Part shown: one piece after another, positions 1 to 7,046 of the stretch
How positions within the stretch are numbered: position 1 is the first letter of the stretch
How the letters are laid out: each line of letters starts with the position of its first letter
Origin: DASZHC01 sp035938215
GTDB lineage: Bacteria > Verrucomicrobiota > Verrucomicrobiia > Chthoniobacterales > JAFAMB01
Length of the DNA: 23,012 bases
Reading direction: 5' to 3'
Assembly (NCBI GenBank): GCA_035938215.1
Contig: DASZHC010000245.1
Span: 1 to 23,012 of the forward strand
Made by a program: the position numbers and the translations under genes
Notes under the pieces: generated by a model
What the model saw: the letters and a program-made list of their open reading frames with translations, nothing else
Database searches by the model: none
Told to the model about the DNA's origin: nothing

Positions 1-280
1 GGCCTGCACAAACATTATTGCTACACCATATGGATTACATCATCTTATTCACAAGCATAAAACGCTAAATAAACAAATAATTACTTGCTACAAAAGCGGT
101 CCAAAAAAGCACGAATCCGAGGGAAAAGAAAAAAAGGGGGCCGGAAGTCAGGCTAACTTAGAGCTGCAGCGCTCACGAACGCGCTACGATGTAGGCGAAC
201 CGTCTCGGTTTGCGCGGTTTTGAGCCGGGCAAAGCGGGACGCTTCGCTTACTTTGCGCTTAAGTTAGCGCTTATAAGTGG
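1..280. other. Gene-free left edge with AT-rich stretch and foldable element
   Basis: No convincing protein gene is visible here. Roughly the first 120 bases are clearly more AT-rich than the rest of the window. They are followed by a purine run (about 121-140) that reads as a T-rich tract on the minus strand, downstream of the sulfur-carrier gene that ends at 281. From 152 to 268 the sequence can fold: a perfect 9-base inverted repeat (152-160 with 260-268) encloses smaller hairpins such as 198-202 with 206-210. It may include the 3' end of the minus-strand operon, but no classical terminator (GC stem directly followed by a T-run) is evident. Confidence 0.5.
152..268. repeat. Foldable element closed by a 9-bp inverted repeat
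   Basis: The arms gctaactta (152-160) and taagttagc (260-268) are perfect inverted complements. Inside are a 5-bp hairpin with a 3-base loop (198-210) and a gcaaag/ctttgc pairing near 230-256. The outer GCTAAC...GTTAGC ends, with one extra G just inside the left arm, recall integron attC sites. The arms do not match the attC consensus (RYYYAAC / GTTRRRY) exactly, and no integrase is in view. An intergenic REP-like element or an mRNA 3' structure is equally possible. Confidence 0.35.
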
Positions 281-556
281 TTAGCCCCCGGCAATTGCGG
301 GTACGATGCTTACCTCATCCCCAGATTTGACCGGCGTCTCTGATTCCTGCAAAAAACGAATGTCTTCGTCGTTAACAAATACATTCACAAATCGACGAAT
401 ATGATCTTGCTCGTCACAGATGCGTTCCTTCAATCCAGGATAACTGATTTCCAAGCTATTGAGGACCTCGCGTATCGTGTCGCCCTCTGCGTCGACGATT
501 TCCTGATTTTGGGTGAGTTTGCGTAGCGGAGTAGGGATTCGAACGGGGATTGCCAT
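281..556 (-). CDS. cysO: CysO/MoaD/ThiS-family sulfur-carrier protein
   Basis: This 91-residue ubiquitin-fold protein ends in Ala-Gly-Gly. In this family the terminal glycine is adenylated and converted to a thiocarboxylate that donates sulfide. Sequence and length resemble mycobacterial CysO closely: an N-terminal IPTPLR segment, a central RFVNVFVNDEDIRF block and the C-terminal VPAIAGG. The diglycine is already exposed, so no proteolytic maturation is needed. The ATG at 556 lies 3 bases after the stop of the upstream PLP-enzyme gene, so the two are almost surely cotranscribed and both under the SAM riboswitch. That context suggests sulfur delivery for homocysteine or cysteine rather than molybdopterin or thiamin; this is inference. 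The activating enzyme (MoeZ/ThiF-like) is not in this window. Family assignment is firm; the pathway is not. Confidence 0.88.
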   Translation of the reverse strand: MAIPVRIPTPLRKLTQNQEIVDAEGDTIREVLNSLEISYPGLKERICDEQDHIRRFVNVFVNDEDIRFLQESETPVKSGDEVSIVPAIAGG

Positions 557-559
557 AAA

Positions 560-1837
560 TTAGATTGACCGAAGCTCGTGCTCGAATAGCGCTTCAAATG
601 TTTTCAGGGTTGGACGTATCAGTTTTGGTTCTCCGACTTTGTCGACAATAGCCTCCTGAGTTTTCAGACCATGCCCGGTGATACACAGGACAATCGACTC
701 GTTGCGTGGAATACGGCCAGATTCGATCAACTTTTTCGCACAGGCGACCGTGACGCCGCCAGCCGTCTCCGCAAAAATACCTTCTGTCTCAGCAAGAAGC
801 TTAATTGCATCCACGATTTCAGCGTCGGTGCAGTCTTCAGCCGTCCCGCCGGTTTCTTTCATGGTCCGGATCGCATAGTAGCCATCCGCAGGAGTACCGA
901 TTGACAGTGATTTGGCGATGGTCTGCGGCCGGGGAACCGGGCGAACGACTTCCGTATCGTTCTTGACGGCGGTAGTGATCGGGGAACATCCCGCCGCCTG
1001 CGCACCATAGATGCTGTACGGTCCCGGCTTCGGCAGACCAAGTTGCAAAAATTCCTTGTACGACTTGTGTATCTTAGTCAGCAGCGATCCGCTCGCCATG
1101 CAAACGACCGTATGCCTTGGCAGGCGCCAACCCAATTGCTCGATGATCTCGAAACCCATCGTTTTCGATCCCTCGGCGTAGTAGGGGCGGAGGTTAACGT
1201 TGACGAATCCCCAACCGTATTTTCCTGCGACTTCTGAACAGAGACGATTCACTTGGTCGTACGGACCTTGGATCCCAACCACATTCGTGCCGAATACGAG
1301 TGAACCAAGAATTTTGCTCGGCTCCAGATCCGCAGGGATCAAAACAAAGCTTCGTAAGCCCGCGGATGCAGCATTAGCGGCAACTGAATTCGCAAGATTT
1401 CCGGTTGAAGCGCAGGCAACGGTACTTATGCCAAGCTCTTTGGCTCTGCTGAGAGCGACCGATACAACCCGATCCTTGAAGGAAAGGGTGGGATAGTTAA
1501 CCGTGTCGTTCTTTACGTAGAGTTCCATGACGCCGAGGCGCCTGGCCAAGTTGTGCGCAGGAATCAATGGGGTGAAACCGGTCTGAAGTCCTACGGTTGG
1601 TTCGTTTTCAATAGGGAGAAGCTCCCGATATCGCCACATCGAATGAGCCCGGGAGGATATTTTTTCGCGACTAAGACTTTGAGCGATTGCCTCATAGTCA
1701 TAAGCCGCTTCGAGCGGGCCAAAATCGAATTCGCAAACGTGAACGGCTTCCTTCGGGTATTGGCGGCTACACTCTCGGCATTGGAGATGCGAAAAGAACG
1801 GGCGTTTATCCATAATCAGGCGGAAAAAGTTCATCAT
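560..1837 (-). CDS. thrC: Threonine synthase-like PLP enzyme, SAM-riboswitch controlled
   Basis: A 425-residue fold-type II PLP enzyme of the threonine synthase family. Residues 20-45 form a cysteine-containing N-terminal segment (CREC...C) ending in GPLEAAYD. The PLP lysine is K121 in SFKDR, the phosphate/substrate loop is ASTGNLANS (143-151), and a C-terminal CITGHGLK (385-392) is typical of ThrC. ThrC converts O-phosphohomoserine to threonine. Here the gene follows a SAM-I riboswitch and sits 3 bases before a CysO-type sulfur carrier, so it may instead perform a sulfur-transfer reaction on O-phosphohomoserine (giving homocysteine) or on phosphoserine. That is inference from context. Two ATGs lie in tandem at 1837 and 1834, preceded by GGTGGG as a possible ribosome site; an internal Met at residue 9 is a third option. 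No truncation is seen. Confidence 0.88.
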   Translation of the reverse strand: MMNFFRLIMDKRPFFSHLQCRECSRQYPKEAVHVCEFDFGPLEAAYDYEAIAQSLSREKISSRAHSMWRYRELLPIENEPTVGLQTGFTPLIPAHNLARRLGVMELYVKNDTVNYPTLSFKDRVVSVALSRAKELGISTVACASTGNLANSVAANAASAGLRSFVLIPADLEPSKILGSLVFGTNVVGIQGPYDQVNRLCSEVAGKYGWGFVNVNLRPYYAEGSKTMGFEIIEQLGWRLPRHTVVCMASGSLLTKIHKSYKEFLQLGLPKPGPYSIYGAQAAGCSPITTAVKNDTEVVRPVPRPQTIAKSLSIGTPADGYYAIRTMKETGGTAEDCTDAEIVDAIKLLAETEGIFAETAGGVTVACAKKLIESGRIPRNESIVLCITGHGLKTQEAIVDKVGEPKLIRPTLKTFEALFEHELRSI

Positions 1838-1877
1838 CCCACCAAGAGCCGCGAGAATTTGTAAAAATCACGCTCTC

Positions 1878-1991
1878 TCCATCTCTGCCCGGGCTACCCC
1901 GGACCTGGAATTGGCACCTGGCCGTCTCGCACTTGGCGAGACCGGTTGCCGTGGCATCATGGGGCCAGTCCCTCCGCCACTCTTGATGGAA
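1878..1991 (-). ncRNA. SAM-I (S-box) riboswitch
   Basis: Read on the minus strand, this segment has the SAM-I aptamer hallmarks in order. The P1 stem is tccatc (1990-1985) with gatgga (1883-1878). It is followed by AAGAG, the kink-turn block GGAGGGACTGGCCCC, then ATGATGCC and CGGCAACC, a P3 hairpin (GTCTCGC/GCGAGAC with a 5-base loop at 1924-1942), the conserved GGTGCCAATTCC, and a short P4 hairpin (CCGGG/CCCGG). It begins at the predicted transcription start and ends about 40 bases before the start codon of the ThrC-like gene. Known S-boxes turn off sulfur/methionine genes when SAM is plentiful. No clear intrinsic terminator follows, so translational control is possible; the expression platform is not resolved. 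Confidence 0.93.
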
Positions 1992-1999
1992 TGACCTCG

Positions 2000-2028
2000 A
2001 AATTAGGGGATTGCGGCAGGCTGGTCAA
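2000..2028 (-). promoter_or_regulatory. Sigma70-type promoter of the riboswitch operon
   Basis: On the minus strand the -35 box TTGACC (2028-2023) is separated by exactly 17 bases from the -10 box TAATTT (2005-2000). Transcription would start near 1993, immediately before the first stem of the SAM riboswitch. The match to consensus, the spacing and the position relative to the aptamer reinforce each other. Confidence 0.72.
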
Positions 2029-2124
2029 CTAATTTTTCTACATCCTGCGACTCGTGGCAGGCCGGTCAGATGAAGCTGGCAAAGCGAACATCGGCATGCC
2101 ATCATAACCTCTTTCTGAATTCAC

Positions 2125-3057
2125 ATGCCGGCAAAGTTTCGCGTTTATGCCCCAGGGGTTGAGCCATTCGAGCGAGCGGTCAGCAATACTGCAACCATTG
2201 GCCGGACGGCCGACAACACGATTCCGCTTCCGGGCAGCCACGTATCGCGCCAGCACGCGATCGTTCGTTGTCACAATGGTTTTCAATACCAGCTCATGGA
2301 TCTAGGCAGTCGAAACGGCACTTTTGTCAACGATCAGCGCGTGATAATGCCGGTGACCCTGGAGTCGGGTGCCCGGGTGAGAATCGCCAACTATGAATTG
2401 GTGTTCGATCAAACCCCTGATGATGATCCGGGAGCGAATGTTGACGCAACTCTTGCCGCCGTAAGCATGGAAGGCCATCAAGCGATTTTGTCCGTGGCAA
2501 TTCTGGTCTGCGATATACGGGGATTCAGTTCGATGGCAGAAAAACTTACCGAACGCGAACTTGCCCAGATTATCGGGAACTGGTTTCGCGATATCGGGAA
2601 CGCCGTTCAGTCGGCAGCGGGCATCATTGACAAATATATTGGAGATGCGTTGCTCGCCTACTGGCCAGCGCGTGACCAGGAGGGGACTGAGTGCGCGGTT
2701 TGTCTTGATGTCGCCTTGACTATTCTTCAGCTTGCCGCGAACCGAGTCTGGCCCGGAACCGACACACCTTTCCGGGTCGGAATCGCGCTTCACTTTGGTC
2801 GTGTCACGAGTAGCAACATCGGCCAAGTTGCGATGCGAGATGCGACCATCATCGGCGATACAGTTAACACAGCTTTTCGTCTGGAAGGCGTCATGAAGGA
2901 ACTGAACCAAAATCTCGTGCTTTCGCAGGATTTCGTCACCGTGCTTCCAGTCGGATACGATTTTGTCCCTTTTGGCGAATTTCAGCTCAAGGGGAAGAGT
3001 CAAGTCGTGCGGGTGTACGGGTTGAAGGATCTGGGGGAGTTTCATCGCTCCGCGTAG
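2125..3057 (+). CDS. FHA domain-class III adenylate cyclase
   Basis: A soluble 310-residue two-domain signalling protein. Residues 20-95 form a forkhead-associated domain (GRT at 26-28, SRQHA at 41-45, GSRNGTFVN at 61-69), which binds phosphothreonine. Residues 120-300 form a class III nucleotide cyclase domain with a complete catalytic set: metal aspartates D130 (CDIRGFS) and D174 (KYIGDA), probable adenine-selecting K170 and D245, and transition-state residues N248 and R252 (GDTVNTAFR). It is therefore predicted to make cAMP from ATP, probably as a homodimer, with activity or location set by a phosphoprotein partner. Its 3' end lies 20 bases from the end of the convergent gene for an FHA-ABC transporter. 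No membrane segment is seen. The ATG at 2125 lacks an obvious Shine-Dalgarno sequence. Confidence 0.9.
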   Translation: MPAKFRVYAPGVEPFERAVSNTATIGRTADNTIPLPGSHVSRQHAIVRCHNGFQYQLMDLGSRNGTFVNDQRVIMPVTLESGARVRIANYELVFDQTPDDDPGANVDATLAAVSMEGHQAILSVAILVCDIRGFSSMAEKLTERELAQIIGNWFRDIGNAVQSAAGIIDKYIGDALLAYWPARDQEGTECAVCLDVALTILQLAANRVWPGTDTPFRVGIALHFGRVTSSNIGQVAMRDATIIGDTVNTAFRLEGVMKELNQNLVLSQDFVTVLPVGYDFVPFGEFQLKGKSQVVRVYGLKDLGEFHRSA

Positions 3058-3077
3058 AACCATAGCCCCGGGGCCGC

Positions 3078-5351
3078 TTATTCTTGTTCCTTGCGGCCCA
3101 GCAACCAGAAGGAAGCGAGAAATCCCGCCGCTGTCCAGATACTTAGAGACAAGTAAGCAACCCAGAGCGGGCGCGTTTCAGTGTAGACGGTGCCCGTCTT
3201 AAGTCGCTCACCCGTTTTCGAGCGGTACCAATCATTGATGTTGAAATACGAGGTCGGAAAATCCCGCGCGAGCTCGCCGGAAATCTTTTGTCCGAGCAGG
3301 AAGCTTACATCGGCTATTCGTTGGGAAGCGAAGCTGGGCATGATTTGGCTGACCATGAGGACCGGCGGAGTCATGTCTTTCGCAGGAACGGTGAAACCGG
3401 AGAAAAGTATTTGAGGAATCAGCAGAAGCGGGACCAACATCACCGCCTGAATTGGTGATTTGGCGAGAGAAGAGACTGTCAAACCGATTCCTGTGGAGGT
3501 AAACGCCAAGAGGAGAAGGCCGAAGATCTGCCACTGCGCAGCCCCATGCGTTCCCAGCCTTCCAACGACGATTGTGGCGTACAGCAACAGGGCCTGAATT
3601 GCCGTAAGCCCACCCATCCAGAGAAACTTGCTCGCCAGATAACTCCACCGGCTCAACCCCACCAATCTTTCGCGCCGGTAAATCGGCAACTCGCGAACAA
3701 TTTCCTGTGCGGAGTTGCTGCAGCCAAACCATAGGGTCGCGATGTAGGCAAAAAATTGAGTGAGCGCTGCGTCGTTTGTCGCCCAGGCGACTAGCGCCCC
3801 GATGATCACCGGTTGAGCCAGCAGGATGATTAGATTTTTGACATCCGATCGGAAGATTGCCCACTGACGTTGCAGGAGAATCGGCAGCGAAGACGCTCTG
3901 CGCGTCTTCGCGAGAGGCGCCGTTACAGGTTTTTCCTGTTCCGGTTCAGAAGGTGGAGCCGGCTCAAATGAAGGTAGGGTCTGGGGATCGATGGTCTGGA
4001 GGGCGTCGTAGAGCGAGGAGAGTCGCGATACGCCGAATTGCGTTCGAGCCTCGTCCGGAGGGCCCTGGAATACGACGCGACCCTCGGTAATAATGGCGAT
4101 CTGATCCATCAGATAGACATTTTCCATTACGTGCGTTGTGCAGACCACGGTGCACCCGGTATCTGCGAGCCGGCGCAACAATTCCATGAGCTTGAATTCG
4201 GCGAGCGGATCCAGTCCGGACGTTGGTTCATCCAGAAAGAGAAGAGGCGGTCGGCTAAGCAACTCAACGCCGACACTCACTCTTTTGCGCTGGCCGCCCG
4301 ACAGTCGCCCTATCTTCAGATTGATCCGGTCGGAAAGTCCCAAGCTGGCGATAGTATGGTCCACTAATTTGGAAATCTCGGCGCGCGGAGTGCCGGCCGG
4401 AAGGCGGAGCCGTGCCGCGAATATCAGCGCTTCACTTACCGTCAGATCCGAATGGACGATGTCATCTTGAGGGACATATCCGAACAAGGATCGCAATTGA
4501 TCCAAATTCCTGTAGAGATCTGTATGATCGAACAGGATTTTGCCGCTTTCGGCAGGTCGAAGCCCGCTCAGCGCGTTCAGAAGCGTTGTTTTTCCGGCGC
4601 CGCTCGGACCAAGAATGCCTATGAATTGACCTGGCTCGGCAACGAAACCCGCGTGATTCAAAATCGGCCCTGCATCTCCCTTTTTGGTCAGCCCCCTGGC
4701 AATGATTCGCCCGACAGATAGCCGGCGTATGCGGATAAGTTGTCTCCCGTCATAGACAAAGAAAAAGGGCCCAAACTGGATTTGATCTCCTATAACGAGC
4801 TCGTGTTCATCGAATCGTCTGCCGTTGACGAACGATCCGGATTTACTATGCAGATCGAGCAAACGAAATCCCTTCGCCCCAACCTGAATTGTCGCGTGCC
4901 GCCTCGACACGACAGGATCGTTGAGCAAGACGTCCGCTTCCTCGGTTCTCCCAAAAACGAGGTTGGAAGAAAGCGGAATGAATTCGACCGGTACCTTCTT
5001 GTACAATACGGAGCCGATCGGGTTAGCGGAATCCGAGCCTGAAGAAAAAGATTCATCAGGAGAGATTCCTCCGAACGCCAAAACTACGGGTCCTATCTGA
5101 ATATGGTCACCGGATTGCAGCGAAGTTCGACCGGAAATTCGGTTGCCGTTCACCGCAGTTCCTCTTTGACTTCCGAGATCTTCGACGAACCAGTTTTCTC
5201 CCTCGAAGAGGATTCGGCAATGACGGCGGGATACCTCGGGATGGCTCAGTACGAAGTCCACCTCAGCCGCCCGCCCAATGACAACGTTCTCGCCGGAAAG
5301 AATCTCGCAGCGAGGAGGAAGACCGGAGAGAATGGAGATCTGAGTTTCCAA
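3078..5351 (-). CDS. ABC transporter (ATPase-permease) with two N-terminal FHA domains
   Basis: A 757-residue half-transporter with four parts. FHA domain 1 spans about 20-90 (IGR, SRRH, LGSQRGTAVN) and FHA domain 2 about 128-200 (GRT, SRRH, LHSKSGSFVNG). An ABC ATPase spans about 210-450, with Walker A GPSGAGKT (248-255), signature LSGGQ (350-354), Walker B LLFLDEP (370-376) and an H-loop in TTHVMENV. An ABC2-type membrane domain of about six segments follows (about 490-750). The order ATPase then permease resembles eukaryotic ABCG proteins and a bacterial FHA-ABC family; the substrate is unknown. FHA domains imply docking to a phosphorylated protein, perhaps a Ser/Thr kinase substrate. The start is a TTG at 5351; the frame stays open upstream without an ATG, so the start is uncertain by a few residues. 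Function as an exporter is inference. Confidence 0.9.
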   Translation of the reverse strand: METQISILSGLPPRCEILSGENVVIGRAAEVDFVLSHPEVSRRHCRILFEGENWFVEDLGSQRGTAVNGNRISGRTSLQSGDHIQIGPVVLAFGGISPDESFSSGSDSANPIGSVLYKKVPVEFIPLSSNLVFGRTEEADVLLNDPVVSRRHATIQVGAKGFRLLDLHSKSGSFVNGRRFDEHELVIGDQIQFGPFFFVYDGRQLIRIRRLSVGRIIARGLTKKGDAGPILNHAGFVAEPGQFIGILGPSGAGKTTLLNALSGLRPAESGKILFDHTDLYRNLDQLRSLFGYVPQDDIVHSDLTVSEALIFAARLRLPAGTPRAEISKLVDHTIASLGLSDRINLKIGRLSGGQRKRVSVGVELLSRPPLLFLDEPTSGLDPLAEFKLMELLRRLADTGCTVVCTTHVMENVYLMDQIAIITEGRVVFQGPPDEARTQFGVSRLSSLYDALQTIDPQTLPSFEPAPPSEPEQEKPVTAPLAKTRRASSLPILLQRQWAIFRSDVKNLIILLAQPVIIGALVAWATNDAALTQFFAYIATLWFGCSNSAQEIVRELPIYRRERLVGLSRWSYLASKFLWMGGLTAIQALLLYATIVVGRLGTHGAAQWQIFGLLLLAFTSTGIGLTVSSLAKSPIQAVMLVPLLLIPQILFSGFTVPAKDMTPPVLMVSQIMPSFASQRIADVSFLLGQKISGELARDFPTSYFNINDWYRSKTGERLKTGTVYTETRPLWVAYLSLSIWTAAGFLASFWLLGRKEQE

Positions 5352-5454
5352 AGTTGCTTTAGCTAATCGAACGTCAGCTTCAAATTCAAGCGGCCTTCTT
5401 GTCCGCGCCGCTCGCCAAGGATCATCTTCGACATGTGAGGCAGAGGATGAAAGG
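5352..5454. other. Leader of the FHA-ABC gene, no distinct signal
   Basis: The gap between the TTG start of the FHA-ABC transporter and the end of the SRP RNA. The transporter frame remains open through it, but contains no ATG. No convincing promoter or terminator was found. A short T tract follows the SRP RNA 3' end on the minus strand. Confidence 0.4.
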
Positions 5455-5548
5455 CCGTCAGAGAACTACGGCAACGAAGAGCATACTACCGTTGCTGCAT
5501 TCCTGCCCTGGCGGGGTTTGTAAGTCTGCGATCCATAGTCCCTGACGG
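5455..5548 (-). ncRNA. ffs: Signal recognition particle RNA, small bacterial (4.5S) type
   Basis: On the minus strand about 94 nt form one long hairpin. The terminal helix pairs 5548-5539 with 5464-5455 (10 pairs, one G-T), then 5538-5533 with 5471-5466, with a single bulge. The apex has the diagnostic SRP domain IV: CAGG (5510-5507), stem GCA, GGAA tetraloop (5503-5500), stem TGC, then AGCA (5496-5493). CAGG opposite AGCA is the conserved symmetric loop bound by the Ffh M domain. The RNA works with Ffh and FtsY to target membrane proteins to the Sec translocon. It is transcribed in the same direction as the downstream FHA-ABC gene. Ends are inferred from pairing and may be off by a few bases. 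Confidence 0.9.
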
Positions 5549-5637
5549 TTGTACTCAAATGGACCAGTTACATCAGAACGGCAACGGGTTTTCTTGCGCA
5601 AGCAGGAATGCGATTGTCTTTAGACATTTGCGCCTTA

Positions 5638-6037
5638 GTGTTCTGTCGCAGAAATAGCATGCCATTCGTTGCGATCAAAATGGGCCGCCGGCAAGGCGGT
5701 CCGAGCCGGACTGGCGGTAGAGGGCGCATCCCGCACCATTTTACGCTCCTGCAGATCTGGTTCTTTCCCGCCGGTATCAAAATGGTTACGGGACGTAACC
5801 AACGAGCAACGCAGCCACCGACCCATTTTCATCGCAACCATTTGGGCCGCGGCCAGTTGGCTGTTTTTCCGCGTTGCTCGCTCCTCACGTCCCGCTCCAT
5901 TTTTGTTCCAGTTCCAGCTACGGGAGCCCCCAGACCAAAGAGGAGAACAAAAATGGGGCGGGATGCTCGTCGCTCAAGCTTTGCAAAACAGCCAACTGAC
6001 TTGCGGCGAAAGGCATGCTATTTCGGCGACAGAACAC
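5638..6037. repeat. Cluster of nested inverted repeats (REP/MITE-like)
   Basis: An outer 31-base inverted repeat (5638-5668 with 6007-6037, two mismatches, core GAAATAGCATGCC) encloses several smaller copies of a second motif in alternating orientation. The motif core is AAAATGG followed by a CGGGA(C/T)G-like segment. Examples are plus-strand copies near 5675, 5778 and 5948, and minus-strand copies near 5730, 5823 and 5888. Further inverted pairs are CCAGTTGGCTGTTTT (about 5853-5867) with AAAACAGCCAACTG (about 5986-5999), and the CGTTGCTCG blocks near 5805 and 5872. The six-frame translations across this block look like repeat translations, not proteins. No transposase is present, so if mobile it would depend on an enzyme elsewhere. 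Confidence 0.75.
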
Positions 6038-6144
6038 CAAGTTCGAGGCTGGCGCAGGAATGCCCAGCCGGGCGGTCCATTGCTCGCCTGATCAGAGATT
6101 CTGACAACTAACTCGAAGAAGCCAAAAGTTAATTCAATCTAATA

Positions 6145-6852
6145 ATGGTCAGGTTTCTCCTCACCGTCGCGATCTTTTGTGCCCTGGGCGCTGCGGTCCT
6201 GGGTTTTGCGAACCGCGCCAAGCTCCTGCAGCTGAGCCAGGAGCTGAAGGACGCTCAAAGCGCGCGAGATGATGCTCGCAAGAAGCTTAACGACCTTCAA
6301 CAAAGACTAAAGCAAACCGAGGATCGCCTTTCGACGCAAGAGCGATTGACGCAGCAGGAGCGGGATTCGCGCAACGGCGAACTTAATGCGACCAAGGCCA
6401 AACTGAATCAGCTGACAGAACAGCTGACCGCGCGCGACAGCGAGAACAAGGCCCTTACAGCAGCCATTACTGAAGCCGGTCGGAATCTGGAGCAAAAACA
6501 ACGAGCGGAGGACGATCGCAAAGCGTTAGCGAAGCGTCTGATTGAAACCGAAGATGAGCTGAACCAATATCGGATCGCCGAAAACAGGGGTAAGTCACAA
6601 TATCCGGCAGAACTGGCAGGCAGCGTTCTTTCGATTAATCGGGATGCGAAAGCTTTGACCGTAAGCCTGGGAACCAACGCGGGCGTCGCGCCTAATTCGA
6701 GGTTAACGGTCGTCAGAGATGGGCAAGAATTGGTCGACCTTCGGGTAGTATCAGTTGAAACGAACACATGCGTGGCAGAATTTGCTTCTTCTTCGCCCGA
6801 CAATCTCTCAAAAGTTGTTGTCGGAGATTCAGTGACATTCACCACCAAATGA
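6145..6852 (+). CDS. Membrane-anchored coiled-coil protein of unknown function
   Basis: A 235-residue protein. Residues 4-22 form one hydrophobic segment (membrane anchor or uncleaved signal). Residues 25-150 are highly charged, rich in Gln/Glu/Lys/Arg, and show heptad-like spacing of Leu, so a long coiled coil is likely. Residues 155-235 form a small beta-rich domain (PAELAGSVLSI... VVVGDSVTF) that recalls the C-terminal barrel of MreC-like or periplasmic adaptor proteins. It most likely sits in the inner membrane facing the periplasm. The stop overlaps the ATG of the following lipoprotein gene by four bases (ATGA), so translation of the two is probably coupled. No specific function can be named. 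Confidence 0.78.
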   Translation: MVRFLLTVAIFCALGAAVLGFANRAKLLQLSQELKDAQSARDDARKKLNDLQQRLKQTEDRLSTQERLTQQERDSRNGELNATKAKLNQLTEQLTARDSENKALTAAITEAGRNLEQKQRAEDDRKALAKRLIETEDELNQYRIAENRGKSQYPAELAGSVLSINRDAKALTVSLGTNAGVAPNSRLTVVRDGQELVDLRVVSVETNTCVAEFASSSPDNLSKVVVGDSVTFTTK

Positions 6853-7037
6853 AGAGAGCGTTTTTATTATTTGGCACCGGCTTGCTTCTCATCGGATGCG
6901 CTTCAGATGCCTCCAAGGACCCAGCCCATACTCCGAGATTCGGCGAACCTCAGAGTACGATTCCTTGGAATCAGCCCACCGATTGGGAACGAAGCGGTCA
7001 GCTCGGTTCGATGCCGGGTTTCCAACCGAGCCATTAA
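6849..7037 (+). CDS. Small putative lipoprotein
   Basis: A 62-residue protein. An N-terminal signal MKRAFLLFGTGLLLIGC ends in a lipobox (LLIG-C), so Cys17 would be lipidated after cleavage. The short mature part is Pro/Ser/Gly-rich and ends with an IPWNQPTDWE segment followed by a Gly/Pro tail. The ATG at 6849 overlaps the stop of the coiled-coil gene. The frame is open further upstream, but only this start gives a signal peptide. It probably sits in the envelope and is cotranscribed with its neighbours. No known family can be named from memory. Confidence 0.72.
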   Translation: MKRAFLLFGTGLLLIGCASDASKDPAHTPRFGEPQSTIPWNQPTDWERSGQLGSMPGFQPSH

Positions 7038-7046
7038 CATCTGGGT

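Noticed and set aside
2302..3063. Minus-strand ORF of 253 residues opposite the cyclase gene
   Set aside because: The plus strand encodes complete FHA and cyclase motifs; the antisense frame shows none.
3232..3864. Minus-strand ORF of 210 residues
   Set aside because: It is a frame-shifted shadow of the FHA-ABC permease domain, which has the clear homology.
5608..6111. Plus-strand ORF of 167 residues
   Set aside because: It lies inside the inverted-repeat cluster, is rich in Arg/Pro, and has several overlapping competitors in other frames; it looks like translated repeat.
6768..6848. Upstream extension of the small lipoprotein frame
   Set aside because: It overlaps the end of the coiled-coil gene and destroys the signal peptide; the ATG at 6849 gives a clean lipobox.
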